From: Bacteroidota bacterium
GTDB taxonomy: Bacteria; Bacteroidota; Bacteroidia; Bacteroidales; JAAUTT01
Length of the DNA: 54,325 nt
Direction: 5' to 3'
Assembly (NCBI GenBank): GCA_020048915.1
Contig: JAIFLU010000122.1
Span: 1-54,325 of the forward strand
Part shown: in pieces, positions 41,001-50,625 of the stretch
How the letters are laid out: every line of letters begins with the position of its first letter
Position numbering within the stretch: position 1 is the first letter of the stretch
Position numbers and translations under genes: made by a program
Notes under the pieces: model-generated
The model's database searches: none
Told to the model about the DNA's origin: nothing
Seen by the model: the letters and a program-made list of their open reading frames with translations, nothing else

Positions 41001-43088
41001 ATGCGAAAACAAAAAGAAATAATAAACCGGGAGTTAAGTTGGCTCTCCTTTAACGAAAGGGTTCTTCAGGAAGCTGGTGATAAAACAACCCCTCTGATAG
41101 ACCGGTTAAAATTCCTGGGGATTTTTTCGAATAACCTCGACGAGTTTTTCAAGGTTCGTGTGGCTACTATTAAAAGAATGGTCGACCTAAAAGTTAGCTC
41201 AAAAAGTATTTTAGGCGAAAAACCGAATAAACTTCTGTCTCAAATTCAGGACCGGGTAGTTCAATTGCAACAAAACTTCCAATCTATATACCAGGCGATT
41301 CTTAATGAACTTGAAAAAGAAAATATCTTTATAATAAATGAAACTCAACTTAGTGACGAACAGGCTAGCTATGTAAAGCATTATTTCGAAGACAAGGTTC
41401 TCCCTGCATTGTCACCTATCATGTTAAGCAATTTAGACAGTTTCCCTTTTCTGAAAGACAAATCTATTTACCTGGCCACAAAACTTTTTGATCCTACTAT
41501 TAAGAAAAATGTTGAGTACGCCCTGATTGAGATTCCAACTGCTGTTATACCCCGTTTTCTTGTATTACCAAATATCGGAAAAAAGAAATGTGTAATTCTA
41601 CTGGATGATGTTATTCGTTTTAACCTTAAAGAAGTTTTTACCATATTCCCCTATACTCATTTCGAAGCCTACACAATAAAACTCACCAGGGACGCCGAAC
41701 TCGATATTGATAATGATGTTACCAAAAGTTTTCTCGAAAAGGTATCTAAAGGGGTATCCGGGAGAAAAAAAGGCCAGCCGGTGCGATTTGTATACGACAA
41801 AACAATGCCTAAGGCAATGCTAAAGTATTTAACAGAAATGCTGGATATCGATGAGTCTGACAGCTTAATTCCTGGTGCCCGTTATCATAATTTCAAGGAT
41901 TTTATGGGTTTTCCAAACATAGGGGGCCACCAATTAGAATACCCCCTGACCCCGCCCAATTCCCATCCTGATATTATTAATGAACCCAGTATTTTAAAAC
42001 GCGTGATGGAGCGCGATATTATGCTTCACTACCCGTATCAAAAGTTCTCGCATTTTATCAATATGCTTCGTGAAGCAGCAATTGACCCAAAAGTTATTTC
42101 TATAAAAGTAACCATTTATCGTGCTGCAACGAATTCTAAAGTTATAAATGCGCTTATCAATGCTGCCCGAAACGGCAAAAATGTTGTAGTGATAATAGAA
42201 CTTCAGGCAAGGTTTGATGAAAAAGCAAATATTTACTGGTCCCGAAAATTGGAAGAAGTTGGCGCAAAGGTATTATTTGGCATTCAGGGATTAAAAATTC
42301 ACGCTAAACTCACTCTCATTACCAGTAAAATTAACAATAAAAAAGTGAATTTTGGAGCTATAAGCACAGGTAATTTCCACGAAGGCAATGGAAATGTATA
42401 TACCGATGTTGCATTGCTAACTGCCGATAAAAGAATTGCAAACGAAATTGAAAAGCTTTTTGATTTCTTCGAAAACAGCTATAAATTTTACGCTTACAAG
42501 CATTTACTAGTATCTCCGCTGTTTATGAGAAATAAATTAGTAAAGCTTATCGATAACGAAATTAAAAATGCAAAAGCCGGAAAGGATGCTTTTATCATCC
42601 TAAAAATAAACAATTTGGTAGATGCCGATATGATTAAAAAATTATATCAGGCTAATAGCTTTGGTGTTAAAATAAAACTTATTGTCCGGGGTATTTGCTC
42701 ATTAGTTCCAGGTATTCGGGGGCTAAGCGAAAACATTGAAGCAATTAGCATTGTTGATAAGTTCCTGGAACACTCCCGAATCTTTATTTTCTGCAACAAT
42801 AATCAGGGAAAATATTACATCTCCTCGGCCGACTGGATGACAAGAAACCTGGACAACCGAATTGAAGTAGCCAGCCCCGTTTATGACCCTGCATTACAGC
42901 TAGAGCTTAAAATGATAATTGATTTTGCCCTAAAAGATAATGTTAAGGCAAGGAAAATTGATATCGAACATACAAATGCTTATCGGCGAACGAGTGAAGA
43001 AAAAAGAACCCGGTCTCAATTTGAGTTATATGAACATTATAAATCTTTAATATCTGAGAAAAAAAATTCGGCATCGACTGAGAATTAG
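41001..43088 (+). CDS. ppk1: Polyphosphate kinase 1
   Basis: A 695-residue PPK1 that polymerises the terminal phosphate of ATP into polyphosphate, reversibly. Signatures are NRELSWLSFNERVLQEA at the N-terminus, FFKVRVATIKRM, the PLD-like domain with the phospho-accepting His434 in LKIHAKLTLI, GNFHEGNGNVYTD, and the second catalytic His591 in FLEHSRIFIF; ADWMTRNLDNRIEV ends the core. All domains (N, H, C1, C2) are present, length normal. Membrane association is usual for the family. It is preceded closely by the SixA-like gene. Confidence 0.97.
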   Translation: MRKQKEIINRELSWLSFNERVLQEAGDKTTPLIDRLKFLGIFSNNLDEFFKVRVATIKRMVDLKVSSKSILGEKPNKLLSQIQDRVVQLQQNFQSIYQAILNELEKENIFIINETQLSDEQASYVKHYFEDKVLPALSPIMLSNLDSFPFLKDKSIYLATKLFDPTIKKNVEYALIEIPTAVIPRFLVLPNIGKKKCVILLDDVIRFNLKEVFTIFPYTHFEAYTIKLTRDAELDIDNDVTKSFLEKVSKGVSGRKKGQPVRFVYDKTMPKAMLKYLTEMLDIDESDSLIPGARYHNFKDFMGFPNIGGHQLEYPLTPPNSHPDIINEPSILKRVMERDIMLHYPYQKFSHFINMLREAAIDPKVISIKVTIYRAATNSKVINALINAARNGKNVVVIIELQARFDEKANIYWSRKLEEVGAKVLFGIQGLKIHAKLTLITSKINNKKVNFGAISTGNFHEGNGNVYTDVALLTADKRIANEIEKLFDFFENSYKFYAYKHLLVSPLFMRNKLVKLIDNEIKNAKAGKDAFIILKINNLVDADMIKKLYQANSFGVKIKLIVRGICSLVPGIRGLSENIEAISIVDKFLEHSRIFIFCNNNQGKYYISSADWMTRNLDNRIEVASPVYDPALQLELKMIIDFALKDNVKARKIDIEHTNAYRRTSEEKRTRSQFELYEHYKSLISEKKNSASTEN

Positions 43089-43119
43089 GATGAAGAACTG
43101 AATATAAGTTTCACTCCGC

Positions 43120-43140
43120 AATTGAGGTTAAAACTCAATT
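43120..43140 (+). terminator. Weak terminator-like hairpin after ppk1
   Basis: AATTGAG (43120-43126) pairs with CTCAATT (43134-43140), followed by TTTG. The stem is AT-rich and the T-run short. The rest of the 270-bp gap 43089-43359 shows no gene that I can support. Confidence 0.35.
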
Positions 43141-43359
43141 TTGAAGGTATTATCTACTGCGAAAACCCCCTACCAGAATTGCAGTAATAAATATCTGCTT
43201 AATAATTCGATATGGTATTTAAAACAGAAATATTTAGATTTTCGAATCATTATTTGAAAGTTGAGACTATTTTTGCGCCAAATGTTATTAACCAGATTAA
43301 AAGCATTGAATTAATATCAATAGGTTTAACGGTCAAAATTATATAAATACCGAAAAACA

Positions 43360-44151
43360 ATGGATTATCAGGAAATTTGCAGACAAACATGTATTATAAT
43401 TCAGGAAGTTGGCGAATTCATTCAAGAGGAGGCCAAAAAGTTTTCGCTTGCTGATGTTGAAATTAAAAGTAAAAATAGTTTGGTTACCTATGTAGATAAA
43501 AACGCTGAAAAGAAACTGGTTGCAAAATTACAACAGCTTATTCCATCATCTGGATTTATTACTGAAGAAGAAACTGCCATAAATAAAGGGGAAATATACA
43601 ATTGGATTATTGACCCATTAGACGGAACTACCAATTTCATCCATAAGCTTGCTCCCTATGCTATTAGCGTTGCCCTAACTGAAGGAAATGAAACAATAAT
43701 TGGAGTTGTACTTGAACTCTCTCAGAATGAAATTTTTCATACTTTTAAAGGAGGCAAGGCCTATTTAAATGAGACCGAAATAAAAGTATCCAATACTAAA
43801 ACTATTGAAGATTCGCTCATAGCAACAGGATTCCCCTATTACGATTTTAAAATACTAAAGCCATATATGGCAATTTTGGAGGAACTCGCTCAAAGTTCAC
43901 AAGGAATACGGCGATTGGGATCAGCAGCAACTGATCTTGCGTATGTAGCTTGTGGTCGGTTCGACATTTTTTTCGAATACAGCTTAAACCCCTGGGATGT
44001 TGCTGCCGGAGCATTTATAGTTCAACAAGCCGGGGGAATTGTAACCGATTTCTCCAAAGGGGATAATTATTTATTTGGAAGAGAAATAATTGCATCAAAT
44101 TCAACTATTCACAGTGAATTTCAAAACATCGTCCAATCTAAATTACATTAA
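43360..44151 (+). CDS. Inositol monophosphatase-family protein
   Basis: A 263-residue metal-dependent sugar phosphatase of the SuhB type. Metal-binding motifs are FITEEE, then WIIDPLDGTTNFIH, and the C-terminal SLNPWDVAAGAFIVQQAGG. GSAATDLAYVACGRFDIFFE is the typical stretch before the last. The physiological substrate (myo-inositol phosphate or another small phosphate) is not clear from sequence. Complete, with a promoter region in the 270-bp gap before it; 53 bp separate it from the glycosyltransferase. Confidence 0.93.
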   Translation: MDYQEICRQTCIIIQEVGEFIQEEAKKFSLADVEIKSKNSLVTYVDKNAEKKLVAKLQQLIPSSGFITEEETAINKGEIYNWIIDPLDGTTNFIHKLAPYAISVALTEGNETIIGVVLELSQNEIFHTFKGGKAYLNETEIKVSNTKTIEDSLIATGFPYYDFKILKPYMAILEELAQSSQGIRRLGSAATDLAYVACGRFDIFFEYSLNPWDVAAGAFIVQQAGGIVTDFSKGDNYLFGREIIASNSTIHSEFQNIVQSKLH

Positions 44152-44204
44152 AATAATTTTTTAAAAATTGTACCCTCGACACAATACCAAACTAAAAACC
44201 ACTA

Positions 44205-45209
44205 ATGTCTACAACAGCAGTCGTAATCTTAAACTGGAATGGAATCCATTTTTTAAAAGAATTTCTTCCAATAGCAATTCAAAATACTTCTTCCAATTCA
44301 GAAATTATTATTGCTGATAATGCTTCAAGCGACGGTTCCATCGAATTCTTAAGGACAAATTACCCTCTGGTCAGACTCATTTGCCTGGATCAAAACTATG
44401 GCTTTACTGGAGGGTATAACCGATCTCTGGCTCAAATTGAAGCACAATATTATATTTTATTGAATTCTGATGTTGAAGTTACTCCAAACTGGGATCTCCC
44501 TTTAATAGAAACTCTTAAAAATAATGCAGATGTAGGGGCGGTTATGCCAAAAATGTTATCGTATTATAATCACCACGAATTTGAATATGCCGGAGCAGCT
44601 GGGGGATTCATTGATAAGTTTGGTTATCCTTTCTGCCGCGGTAGGGTATTTCATACATTAGAGAAAGATAATGGACAATATGATGGAATTCACGAAATAT
44701 TTTGGGCAACCGGGGCCTGTATGGCTGTGAAGGCTGATCTTTATAACCAGTTAGGAGGATTGGATGATATTTTATTTGCCCATATGGAAGAAATAGATTT
44801 CTGTTGGAGATTACACCACAAAGGGTATAAGGTATTGATGAATTCAAATTCTGTTGTATTCCACCTTGGGGGAGGAACGTTACCTAAATATAGCCCAGTA
44901 AAATCATACCTGAATTTCCGTAACAATCTCATTGTACTTTATAAAAACCTTCCGAAAAAATTACATACTAAAATATACCTAATGAGGGTTTTACTGGATA
45001 TTATAGCTGCATTTTATTTCCTGGCTTACTTTAATTTCTCAGGATTTTACATTGTATTTAAAGCGCATGCTGTATTTCTTTCATATTTAATCAACGGTAA
45101 AATCCGCAGAATAAAAGAAGTAACCTTAAATCCCTCATTAATAGATCGAAATACTGTTTTTCTATATTTCATAAAAGGCAAAAAGAATTTTTTAGACATA
45201 ATCTCTTAA
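44205..45209 (+). CDS. Family 2 glycosyltransferase
   Basis: A 334-residue GT-A-fold glycosyltransferase, rhamnosyltransferase-like. N-terminal TAVVILNWNGIHFLKEF, then ADNASSDGSIEFL (nucleotide-sugar site), LNSDVEVTP (DxD-like), WATGACMAVKADLYNQLGG and FAHMEEIDFCWRLHHKGYK are signatures. Two hydrophobic C-terminal segments (LLDIIAAFYFLAYFNF and GFYIVFKAHAVFLSYL) suggest membrane attachment. It probably adds a sugar to a surface polysaccharide or lipid; acceptor unknown. It is not in an obvious polysaccharide operon. Confidence 0.92.
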   Translation: MSTTAVVILNWNGIHFLKEFLPIAIQNTSSNSEIIIADNASSDGSIEFLRTNYPLVRLICLDQNYGFTGGYNRSLAQIEAQYYILLNSDVEVTPNWDLPLIETLKNNADVGAVMPKMLSYYNHHEFEYAGAAGGFIDKFGYPFCRGRVFHTLEKDNGQYDGIHEIFWATGACMAVKADLYNQLGGLDDILFAHMEEIDFCWRLHHKGYKVLMNSNSVVFHLGGGTLPKYSPVKSYLNFRNNLIVLYKNLPKKLHTKIYLMRVLLDIIAAFYFLAYFNFSGFYIVFKAHAVFLSYLINGKIRRIKEVTLNPSLIDRNTVFLYFIKGKKNFLDIIS

Positions 45210-45276
45210 ATTTTCATCTTTAGGTGATTACTTTAAAGCCTTAATTAGGATTAATACACAGATTAAATTACTGTGT

Positions 45277-46044
45277 ATGAAAGATGGAAATGCAGACAAC
45301 TATTTGGTAAAAATTCAAGGGCTTCAAAATAAAATTAAAGAACTTGAACGCGCTAATCTAATATATCAGGAATACTTCTCCATGTCCTCCGGATTGGAAA
45401 TATTTCCATTCAAATCATCTCCCTTCAACGGTAAACCCGAATTCTCTGATATATTCACCTTCACTATCGATCTGAATTTGCAGAAAGTGATTTGGCTAAC
45501 CCCACAAATAAACAGCATTTTAGGTTTTAATGGAGGTAAACTCTTTTTAAAAAACACCAATTATATAATCTCGAAGTTAGTATATAGCGCTGATAGGAAG
45601 CGATTTAAAAAAATCATTGAAGAATATACTTATAATAATCTGGTAAGTTTTCAATCCATCTTTCGGTTTAAAAGCAATGATAGAGAGTATTGTTGGGTTC
45701 TATTAAATTTTGAAACAACATCATATGATCAATTACAAGGGAAATATTTGCAAATTCAAACTGTTAAATTATCTACAAGCAAAGACTTTCTGGAATATCT
45801 AAATGAATTTATTAAAACCTCTGATAAAGGTGAACATTATCAACGGATTGAGCATTTAACAGGACGCCAGCGAGAAGTTCTGGTATTACTAGGAAAAGGA
45901 CTTACCAGTAAAGAAATTGCAAATCAATTATGTATTAGTTTTCATACCGTTGAAGCACACCGTAAATCTATTTCCAAAAAGACACAAATAAAAAAACGTG
46001 CTGCATTAATAAGTCTTGCTGCTGAAATGGGAATATTAAGATAA
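45277..46044 (+). CDS. PAS-like sensor with LuxR-type helix-turn-helix
   Basis: A 255-residue regulator. An N-terminal coiled-coil segment (VKIQGLQNKIKELERANLIY) leads to a PAS-fold-like domain with FTFTIDLNLQKVIWLTPQINSILGFNGGKLF and the C-terminal part EYCWVLLNFETTSYD. From residue 190, LTGRQREVLVLLGKGLTSKEIANQLCISFHTVEAHRKSISKK is a LuxR/GerE DNA-binding domain. No phosphoacceptor domain is visible, so a ligand or redox signal may act through the PAS part. A single-domain response regulator follows 64 bp downstream; a functional link is possible. Confidence 0.88.
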   Translation: MKDGNADNYLVKIQGLQNKIKELERANLIYQEYFSMSSGLEIFPFKSSPFNGKPEFSDIFTFTIDLNLQKVIWLTPQINSILGFNGGKLFLKNTNYIISKLVYSADRKRFKKIIEEYTYNNLVSFQSIFRFKSNDREYCWVLLNFETTSYDQLQGKYLQIQTVKLSTSKDFLEYLNEFIKTSDKGEHYQRIEHLTGRQREVLVLLGKGLTSKEIANQLCISFHTVEAHRKSISKKTQIKKRAALISLAAEMGILR

Positions 46045-46108
46045 ATCCCCCTTTTAAGGTATTTTTTGAAACTTATACTAACTTATTTTTGCATACAATA
46101 AATGTTAT

Positions 46109-46528
46109 ATGAAATACACCTGGGAAAATAAAATTGTACTCTTTGCAGAAGACGACGATGCCAGTTTTGTTTATTTATCTGAACTGTTGAAAAGAAACAA
46201 TGTGAAAGTTATTAGATGCTCAAGCGGGTTATCTGCATTTTTTTATTGTATGAATAATCCCAATATAGATTTAGTATTGATGGATATGAAACTTCATGAA
46301 TTAAATGGATTTGAGGCAACGCGTTTAATTAAAAAATATCAACATTCTATTCCAGTTATTGCTGTAACCGCTTGCGCAATGCTTGAAGACCGGCGAAGAT
46401 GCAAAATTGCCGGTTGTGATGAATATTTACCTAAGCCAATTATGCCAAATGATTTTTTACAACTAGTTCACAAATATCTTTCGCTGAGTCGAATTAAATT
46501 AAATTATAAAGAACAATTACATTTTTAG
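46109..46528 (+). CDS. Single-domain response regulator
   Basis: A 139-residue receiver (CheY-like) domain without an output domain. The acidic pocket is AEDDDAS (residues 14-16), the phosphorylation site Asp59 in LVLMDMKLHELNGFEA, the switch Thr87 in IAVTACAM and Lys109 in YLPKP. It may relay phosphate from a hybrid kinase elsewhere. It lies directly after the PAS-LuxR gene in the same direction and ends 37 bp before the convergent murF gene. Confidence 0.92.
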   Translation: MKYTWENKIVLFAEDDDASFVYLSELLKRNNVKVIRCSSGLSAFFYCMNNPNIDLVLMDMKLHELNGFEATRLIKKYQHSIPVIAVTACAMLEDRRRCKIAGCDEYLPKPIMPNDFLQLVHKYLSLSRIKLNYKEQLHF

Positions 46529-46565
46529 ATCACAATGCAGTAAAAAAACTATAGCATCGAGAGAA

Positions 46566-47831
46566 CTATAACTCATCAACAATATACTCTAATTTAATAC
46601 CACGGGAGCCTTTTAACAGGATATAATATCCTGCTAGCTTGTTTATACTTAACCATACTTTTAACTCTTCCGAATTTTTAAAGCATTTCATAGCAGGAAC
46701 TGAAACAGAACAAAAATTCTCACCAACCAAAATTATTTTTTCCAAATCCATTCGTTGCAGAACCTCAACAATTCTGGAGTGTTCTATAATAGATTCTGAA
46801 CCAAGCTCTAACATGTCACCCAAAATAACAACTTTTTGAGATTCTGTCATATTGTTAAAACTATTCAATGCAGCATCCATACTACTGGGATTTGCATTGT
46901 AACAATCCATAATGATTTTATTCTTTTGAGTTTGTTTTAGCTGACTTCTTTGATTATTAGGAACATAATTCTCTAGGGCAATCTTCACATCACTCATCGA
47001 AACTCCAAAAAATTGTCCAATTACTATGGCGGCAAGCACATTCTCAAGGTTATAATTCCCAGCAAGCTTTGTTGTTATTTTATCCTTCCCATTTATAATT
47101 ATGCTTAAAAAAGGATCAGAACTTAATAATTCAGCTTCATTTCCATAAGATTTGATACCATTAGTTATACCAGATAATAAATCTTTTAATATCGTATTAT
47201 TAACATTGTAAAAAATAGTCCCATCATTACCTATAAGGTATTTATAGAGTTCGTTTTTTGTTTGTTTAACACCTTCAAAACCCCCAAACCCCTCTAAATG
47301 AGCCCTTCCAATATTTGTTATTATTCCATGATTAGGCAACGCTATTGAACAAAGAAAATCAATTTCTCCCGGATGGTTTGCTCCCATTTCAATAATTGCA
47401 ATTTCGATGGCATTTGTAATTCTCAAAAGTGTTAATGGAACACCAATATGATTATTCAAATTTCCAATAGTGCTAATTACATTGAATCTCCGAGACAAAA
47501 CCGCTGAGATAAGCTCTTTGGTAGTTGTTTTACCATTTGTTCCAGTAATAGCAATTACCGGAATATTCATTTTTTGCCTGTGAAATTTCGCAAGTTCCTG
47601 TAAAGTAAATAAACAATTCTCTACAAGAATGTAATTTTTACCAAGAACATAATTGGCATCATCAACAATTGCATACTCGCATCCTTTTTCAAGAGCTTGT
47701 TCTGCAAATGTATTACCATTAAAGTTTTCCCCACTTAATGCGATGAAAATATCTCCTTTAGAGACATCTCTGGTATCAGTCGAAATACCATTTGCTTTTA
47801 TAAAAAGCTGGTATATTTTTTCTAGCTCCAT
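46566..47831 (-). CDS. murF: UDP-MurNAc-tripeptide D-Ala-D-Ala ligase (MurF)
   Basis: A 421-residue Mur ligase that adds D-Ala-D-Ala to the peptidoglycan precursor. The N-terminal domain has STDTRDVSKGDIFIALSGENFNG; the P-loop is AITGTNGKTTTKELI; then IEMGANHPGEIDFLCSIALPNHGIITNIGRAHLEGFG is the MurF pattern; MDCYNANPSSMDAALNSF and VILGDMLELG identify MurF rather than MurE. Length normal. It lies downstream of gldJ on the same strand, but a strong terminator at 47845-47870 lies between. This murF-gldJ neighbourhood is familiar from other Bacteroidota. Confidence 0.96.
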   Translation of the reverse strand: MELEKIYQLFIKANGISTDTRDVSKGDIFIALSGENFNGNTFAEQALEKGCEYAIVDDANYVLGKNYILVENCLFTLQELAKFHRQKMNIPVIAITGTNGKTTTKELISAVLSRRFNVISTIGNLNNHIGVPLTLLRITNAIEIAIIEMGANHPGEIDFLCSIALPNHGIITNIGRAHLEGFGGFEGVKQTKNELYKYLIGNDGTIFYNVNNTILKDLLSGITNGIKSYGNEAELLSSDPFLSIIINGKDKITTKLAGNYNLENVLAAIVIGQFFGVSMSDVKIALENYVPNNQRSQLKQTQKNKIIMDCYNANPSSMDAALNSFNNMTESQKVVILGDMLELGSESIIEHSRIVEVLQRMDLEKIILVGENFCSVSVPAMKCFKNSEELKVWLSINKLAGYYILLKGSRGIKLEYIVDEL

Positions 47832-47844
47832 AAATCTGTAAATA

Positions 47845-47870
47845 AAAAAGGGGCTAATTGCCCCCTTTTT
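47845..47870 (-). terminator. Rho-independent terminator after gldJ
   Basis: AAAAAGGGG(C) pairs with (G)CCCCCTTTTT around a short loop; A- and T-runs flank it, so it may act on both strands. It lies between the gldJ-like stop and the murF start. Confidence 0.88.
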
Positions 47871-47888
47871 AATAAATCTGTAAACTAC

Positions 47889-49391
47889 TTATTTTTTCTT
47901 AGTAATACCTCGGGGAGAACCTACTCGAGTCATTGCACACCTGAACCCTAGGTCGTCTCTTGATTGATCTTCCTGCAAAAACCTACGTGTGCCAGGACTC
48001 AACCAATAAGCTCTATCTCTCCAGGAACCTCCTTTATAAACTCGTGTATGATCATTTACCAAAGAGGTCATATCACTAGGTTTTTGAGAATACATACGGT
48101 TTGATCCGGATCCCTTATCAGCCTCTGCATTTGTATATTCTGTACTCGAAGCCCAATCTCCATCACCATAGTTAATATAATCGGACTTCTTTATGTCTCT
48201 CCATTTCTCATTGGCTTCAGCCTCAGTGATAGCCCTCTTGCGTAAGCGGCCTAAACTATCTTTCTGAGCAACATTACCTTCTTCGTCACGTTCTAGTGTT
48301 TCAAAAACATTTCCACGGAAAGGGCGGAATTCGTTAACATCCTCAAATGAAAGAGGACGATAAACATCCAAACACCATTCGTTAACATTACCAGCCATAC
48401 AATATAGTCCATAATCGTTTGACCAAAAAGACATGACAGGAACTGTAATACTACCAGCATCATTCAATGCTCCTGCAACACCCATGTTATCACCTCGCCC
48501 ACGAATAAAGTTAGCGCGCATATCACCACGATATTTTTTTGCATCGTTACGAACATTGTGCCCGTTCCAAGGATATATTCTTCTTTCAAAGATTCGTTCA
48601 TCAAATGAATTTCCAACTAACCCAAGCGCTGCATATTCCCATTCAGCTTCAGTTGGAAGTCGGTATTTTGGAAGAAGTAAGCCGTCTTCCATCTGAACTT
48701 TTCGTTCATCCTTATTAGGGTCAAGACTAGGAAGGTTTTGTTTTACCAAACCTTCATATTGTCCAGCTAAATAAGCATCGGTATTAAAGTTTTCTCCACC
48801 TTTTTGATTTGGGTCAATAGTAAGAATCCCTTCATTAATCAGTATATTTTCGTTAACACGGTCAGTACGCCAGGTGCAATAATCATTAGCTTGAACCCAG
48901 TTTACACCAACAACAGGATAATCGTTGTAAGATGGATGACGGAAATAATACTCAACATACGGTTCATTATAAGCTAATTTCCTACGCCAAACCAGTGTAT
49001 CAGGAAGGGCGTTTTTATATACTTCAGGATAATCTGAAAATATTCTTGAAATCCAATATAGATATTCCCGATAATCTACGTTGGTAATTTCAGTTTCATC
49101 CATATAAAAAGATTCAACAGTTGCTCTCCTCGGAACATTATTCCAGTCGTATGTAAGATCTTGTTCTACCCGACCCATGGTAAACGAACCACCTTCAATA
49201 AAAACCAATCCGGGACCAGTCTCTTGCTCAACGGCTTGTTTTACCTCGAAACCTCCATTGTCAGGATCGTTATAATTCCATCCTGTTGTAGCCGAAGCTC
49301 CTTTCTTTCCCTTTCCACCAAAAATACCGCATGAGGCCATTAAAACAACCAAGGCAGCACATAATGTGAAAAATACTAATTTCTTATTCAT
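47889..49391 (-). CDS. gldJ: GldJ-like gliding/T9SS lipoprotein
   Basis: From ATG 49391 (MNKKLVFFTLCAALVVLMASCG) it is 500 residues; a start 24 bp upstream adds a non-signal-like MKIKTTTV and is rejected. The signal peptide ends in the lipobox LMASC, so it is an outer-membrane-linked lipoprotein. The rest is a formylglycine-generating-enzyme-like (SUMF1) fold: FIEGGSFTMGRVEQD, MDETEITNVDYREYLYW, YPVVGVNWVQANDYCTWR, YRLPTEAEWEYAA, GLYCMAGNVNEWCLD and RVYKGGSWRD...RRFLQED..DDLGFRCA. GldJ and GldK/PorK share this fold; proximity to porU and a PorP/SprF gene fits GldJ. It is needed for gliding and type IX secretion in studied relatives. No sulfatase-activating role is implied. Confidence 0.88.
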   Translation of the reverse strand: MNKKLVFFTLCAALVVLMASCGIFGGKGKKGASATTGWNYNDPDNGGFEVKQAVEQETGPGLVFIEGGSFTMGRVEQDLTYDWNNVPRRATVESFYMDETEITNVDYREYLYWISRIFSDYPEVYKNALPDTLVWRRKLAYNEPYVEYYFRHPSYNDYPVVGVNWVQANDYCTWRTDRVNENILINEGILTIDPNQKGGENFNTDAYLAGQYEGLVKQNLPSLDPNKDERKVQMEDGLLLPKYRLPTEAEWEYAALGLVGNSFDERIFERRIYPWNGHNVRNDAKKYRGDMRANFIRGRGDNMGVAGALNDAGSITVPVMSFWSNDYGLYCMAGNVNEWCLDVYRPLSFEDVNEFRPFRGNVFETLERDEEGNVAQKDSLGRLRKRAITEAEANEKWRDIKKSDYINYGDGDWASSTEYTNAEADKGSGSNRMYSQKPSDMTSLVNDHTRVYKGGSWRDRAYWLSPGTRRFLQEDQSRDDLGFRCAMTRVGSPRGITKKK

Positions 49392-49459
49392 AACTGTTGT
49401 GGTTTTTATTTTCAAATATAAATAAATTATACTTCAATTTACGAGCTTTTCAATTAATT

Positions 49460-50461
49460 TCAAAATTTTGGGCACTTAACTTGCTTCATTTTTTTTCGAT
49501 CCTTATACTTAAAATAGATTTGAAAAGTTACTTCATGTGCCCCATTATTTATCACATTTTTCGAAAAATTTATAAGTCGTGCATCAAAACTATATACAAA
49601 TTTAAAATTAGATAAGTAATATCCCAACAATATCGTAAAAGATTCGACGGAAAATTTATTATCCGACCGCAACCAAAGACCGCAAATAAATGGCTGATAA
49701 TCGATATTAGCTCCTGCCGACATGTAATTATAACGGTCTTGTTGCTGATATATTATTCCTGGAATAATAATCATAGTTTTTTCATTAAATTTCCCAACAT
49801 AACTATGAAATTCAGTCGAATACTGTACTCCAAATCGAATCGGAAGACGAACACCGGAATTAGTTAAAGATATATCCGGTCTGTTTAGATGATGTAGGGC
49901 TGCAGAAATTGAATGCCTTTTATTGATAAGCATATAAGCGCCAAATCCAAAATCGGGATACCATATGGATTCATTTGTAATATTTTCCTGAGAAAATGAG
50001 TTTCCAAAAGGTGACTGATCGGGTAAAACAACATTAGTGCCGTTGAGCGATTTCTGGTAAAATCCGGAGCTTAACCCTAAAGATATGTTTATACTTCGGG
50101 ATGCTATTGTTTGATAATTATAATTTAAATCAAACCCAGTAACACCAAAAGTTGAATTTCCCATTACATCTTTTAAAATTGAAACTCCTATTCCACTTTT
50201 TATGGCACTAATCTGCTGATCGTAGGTCATATAATAGGTTGAAAATGCATTATTCATCCCGGGCCATTGATTCCTGTATCCACCCATCAACCTCGGATTA
50301 GAAGAAGTTCCTGCATATGCAGGGTTATGATATAATTGCCTAAACATAAATTGCGAAAACATGGGATCCTGAGCACTTCCATCTATAGATGTGAAAAGAA
50401 ATATCAGAAACAAGAATAAAAATTTATTTTGAAGTGCTTTCAAAACTAATATATATGACAT
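49460..50461 (-). CDS. PorP/SprF-family T9SS outer membrane protein
   Basis: A 333-residue outer-membrane beta-barrel. A signal peptide (LFLFLIFLFTSIDGSAQ) is followed by the family signature QDPMFSQFMFRQLYHNPAYAG and GGYRNQWPGMNNAF; the rest alternates amphipathic strands typical of PorP/SprF. These proteins act with type IX secretion, often as adhesin anchors or substrate-linked barrels. It is divergent from porU (165 bp between starts) and 68 bp upstream of gldJ on the same strand, so it may be co-transcribed with gldJ. Which PorP/SprF paralogue this is cannot be told. Confidence 0.93.
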   Translation of the reverse strand: MSYILVLKALQNKFLFLFLIFLFTSIDGSAQDPMFSQFMFRQLYHNPAYAGTSSNPRLMGGYRNQWPGMNNAFSTYYMTYDQQISAIKSGIGVSILKDVMGNSTFGVTGFDLNYNYQTIASRSINISLGLSSGFYQKSLNGTNVVLPDQSPFGNSFSQENITNESIWYPDFGFGAYMLINKRHSISAALHHLNRPDISLTNSGVRLPIRFGVQYSTEFHSYVGKFNEKTMIIIPGIIYQQQDRYNYMSAGANIDYQPFICGLWLRSDNKFSVESFTILLGYYLSNFKFVYSFDARLINFSKNVINNGAHEVTFQIYFKYKDRKKMKQVKCPKF

Positions 50462-50625
50462 GGAATTTTATTGAATCCTATTAATATTTCTTGACCAAAC
50501 TACAAACTAATAACGAAAACAGCTTGTTTGTATTGTAGATCTCTTTTTGTATGCTTGCATAATATTCAAAACTTTATTTTCGTTATATCGTTTATTATTG
50601 CGGAATAAAAATAATATTATTGGTA

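Noticed and set aside
47889..49391. Sulfatase-modifying enzyme instead of GldJ
   Set aside because: The lipobox and the T9SS neighbourhood fit GldJ better; no sulfatase gene is near.
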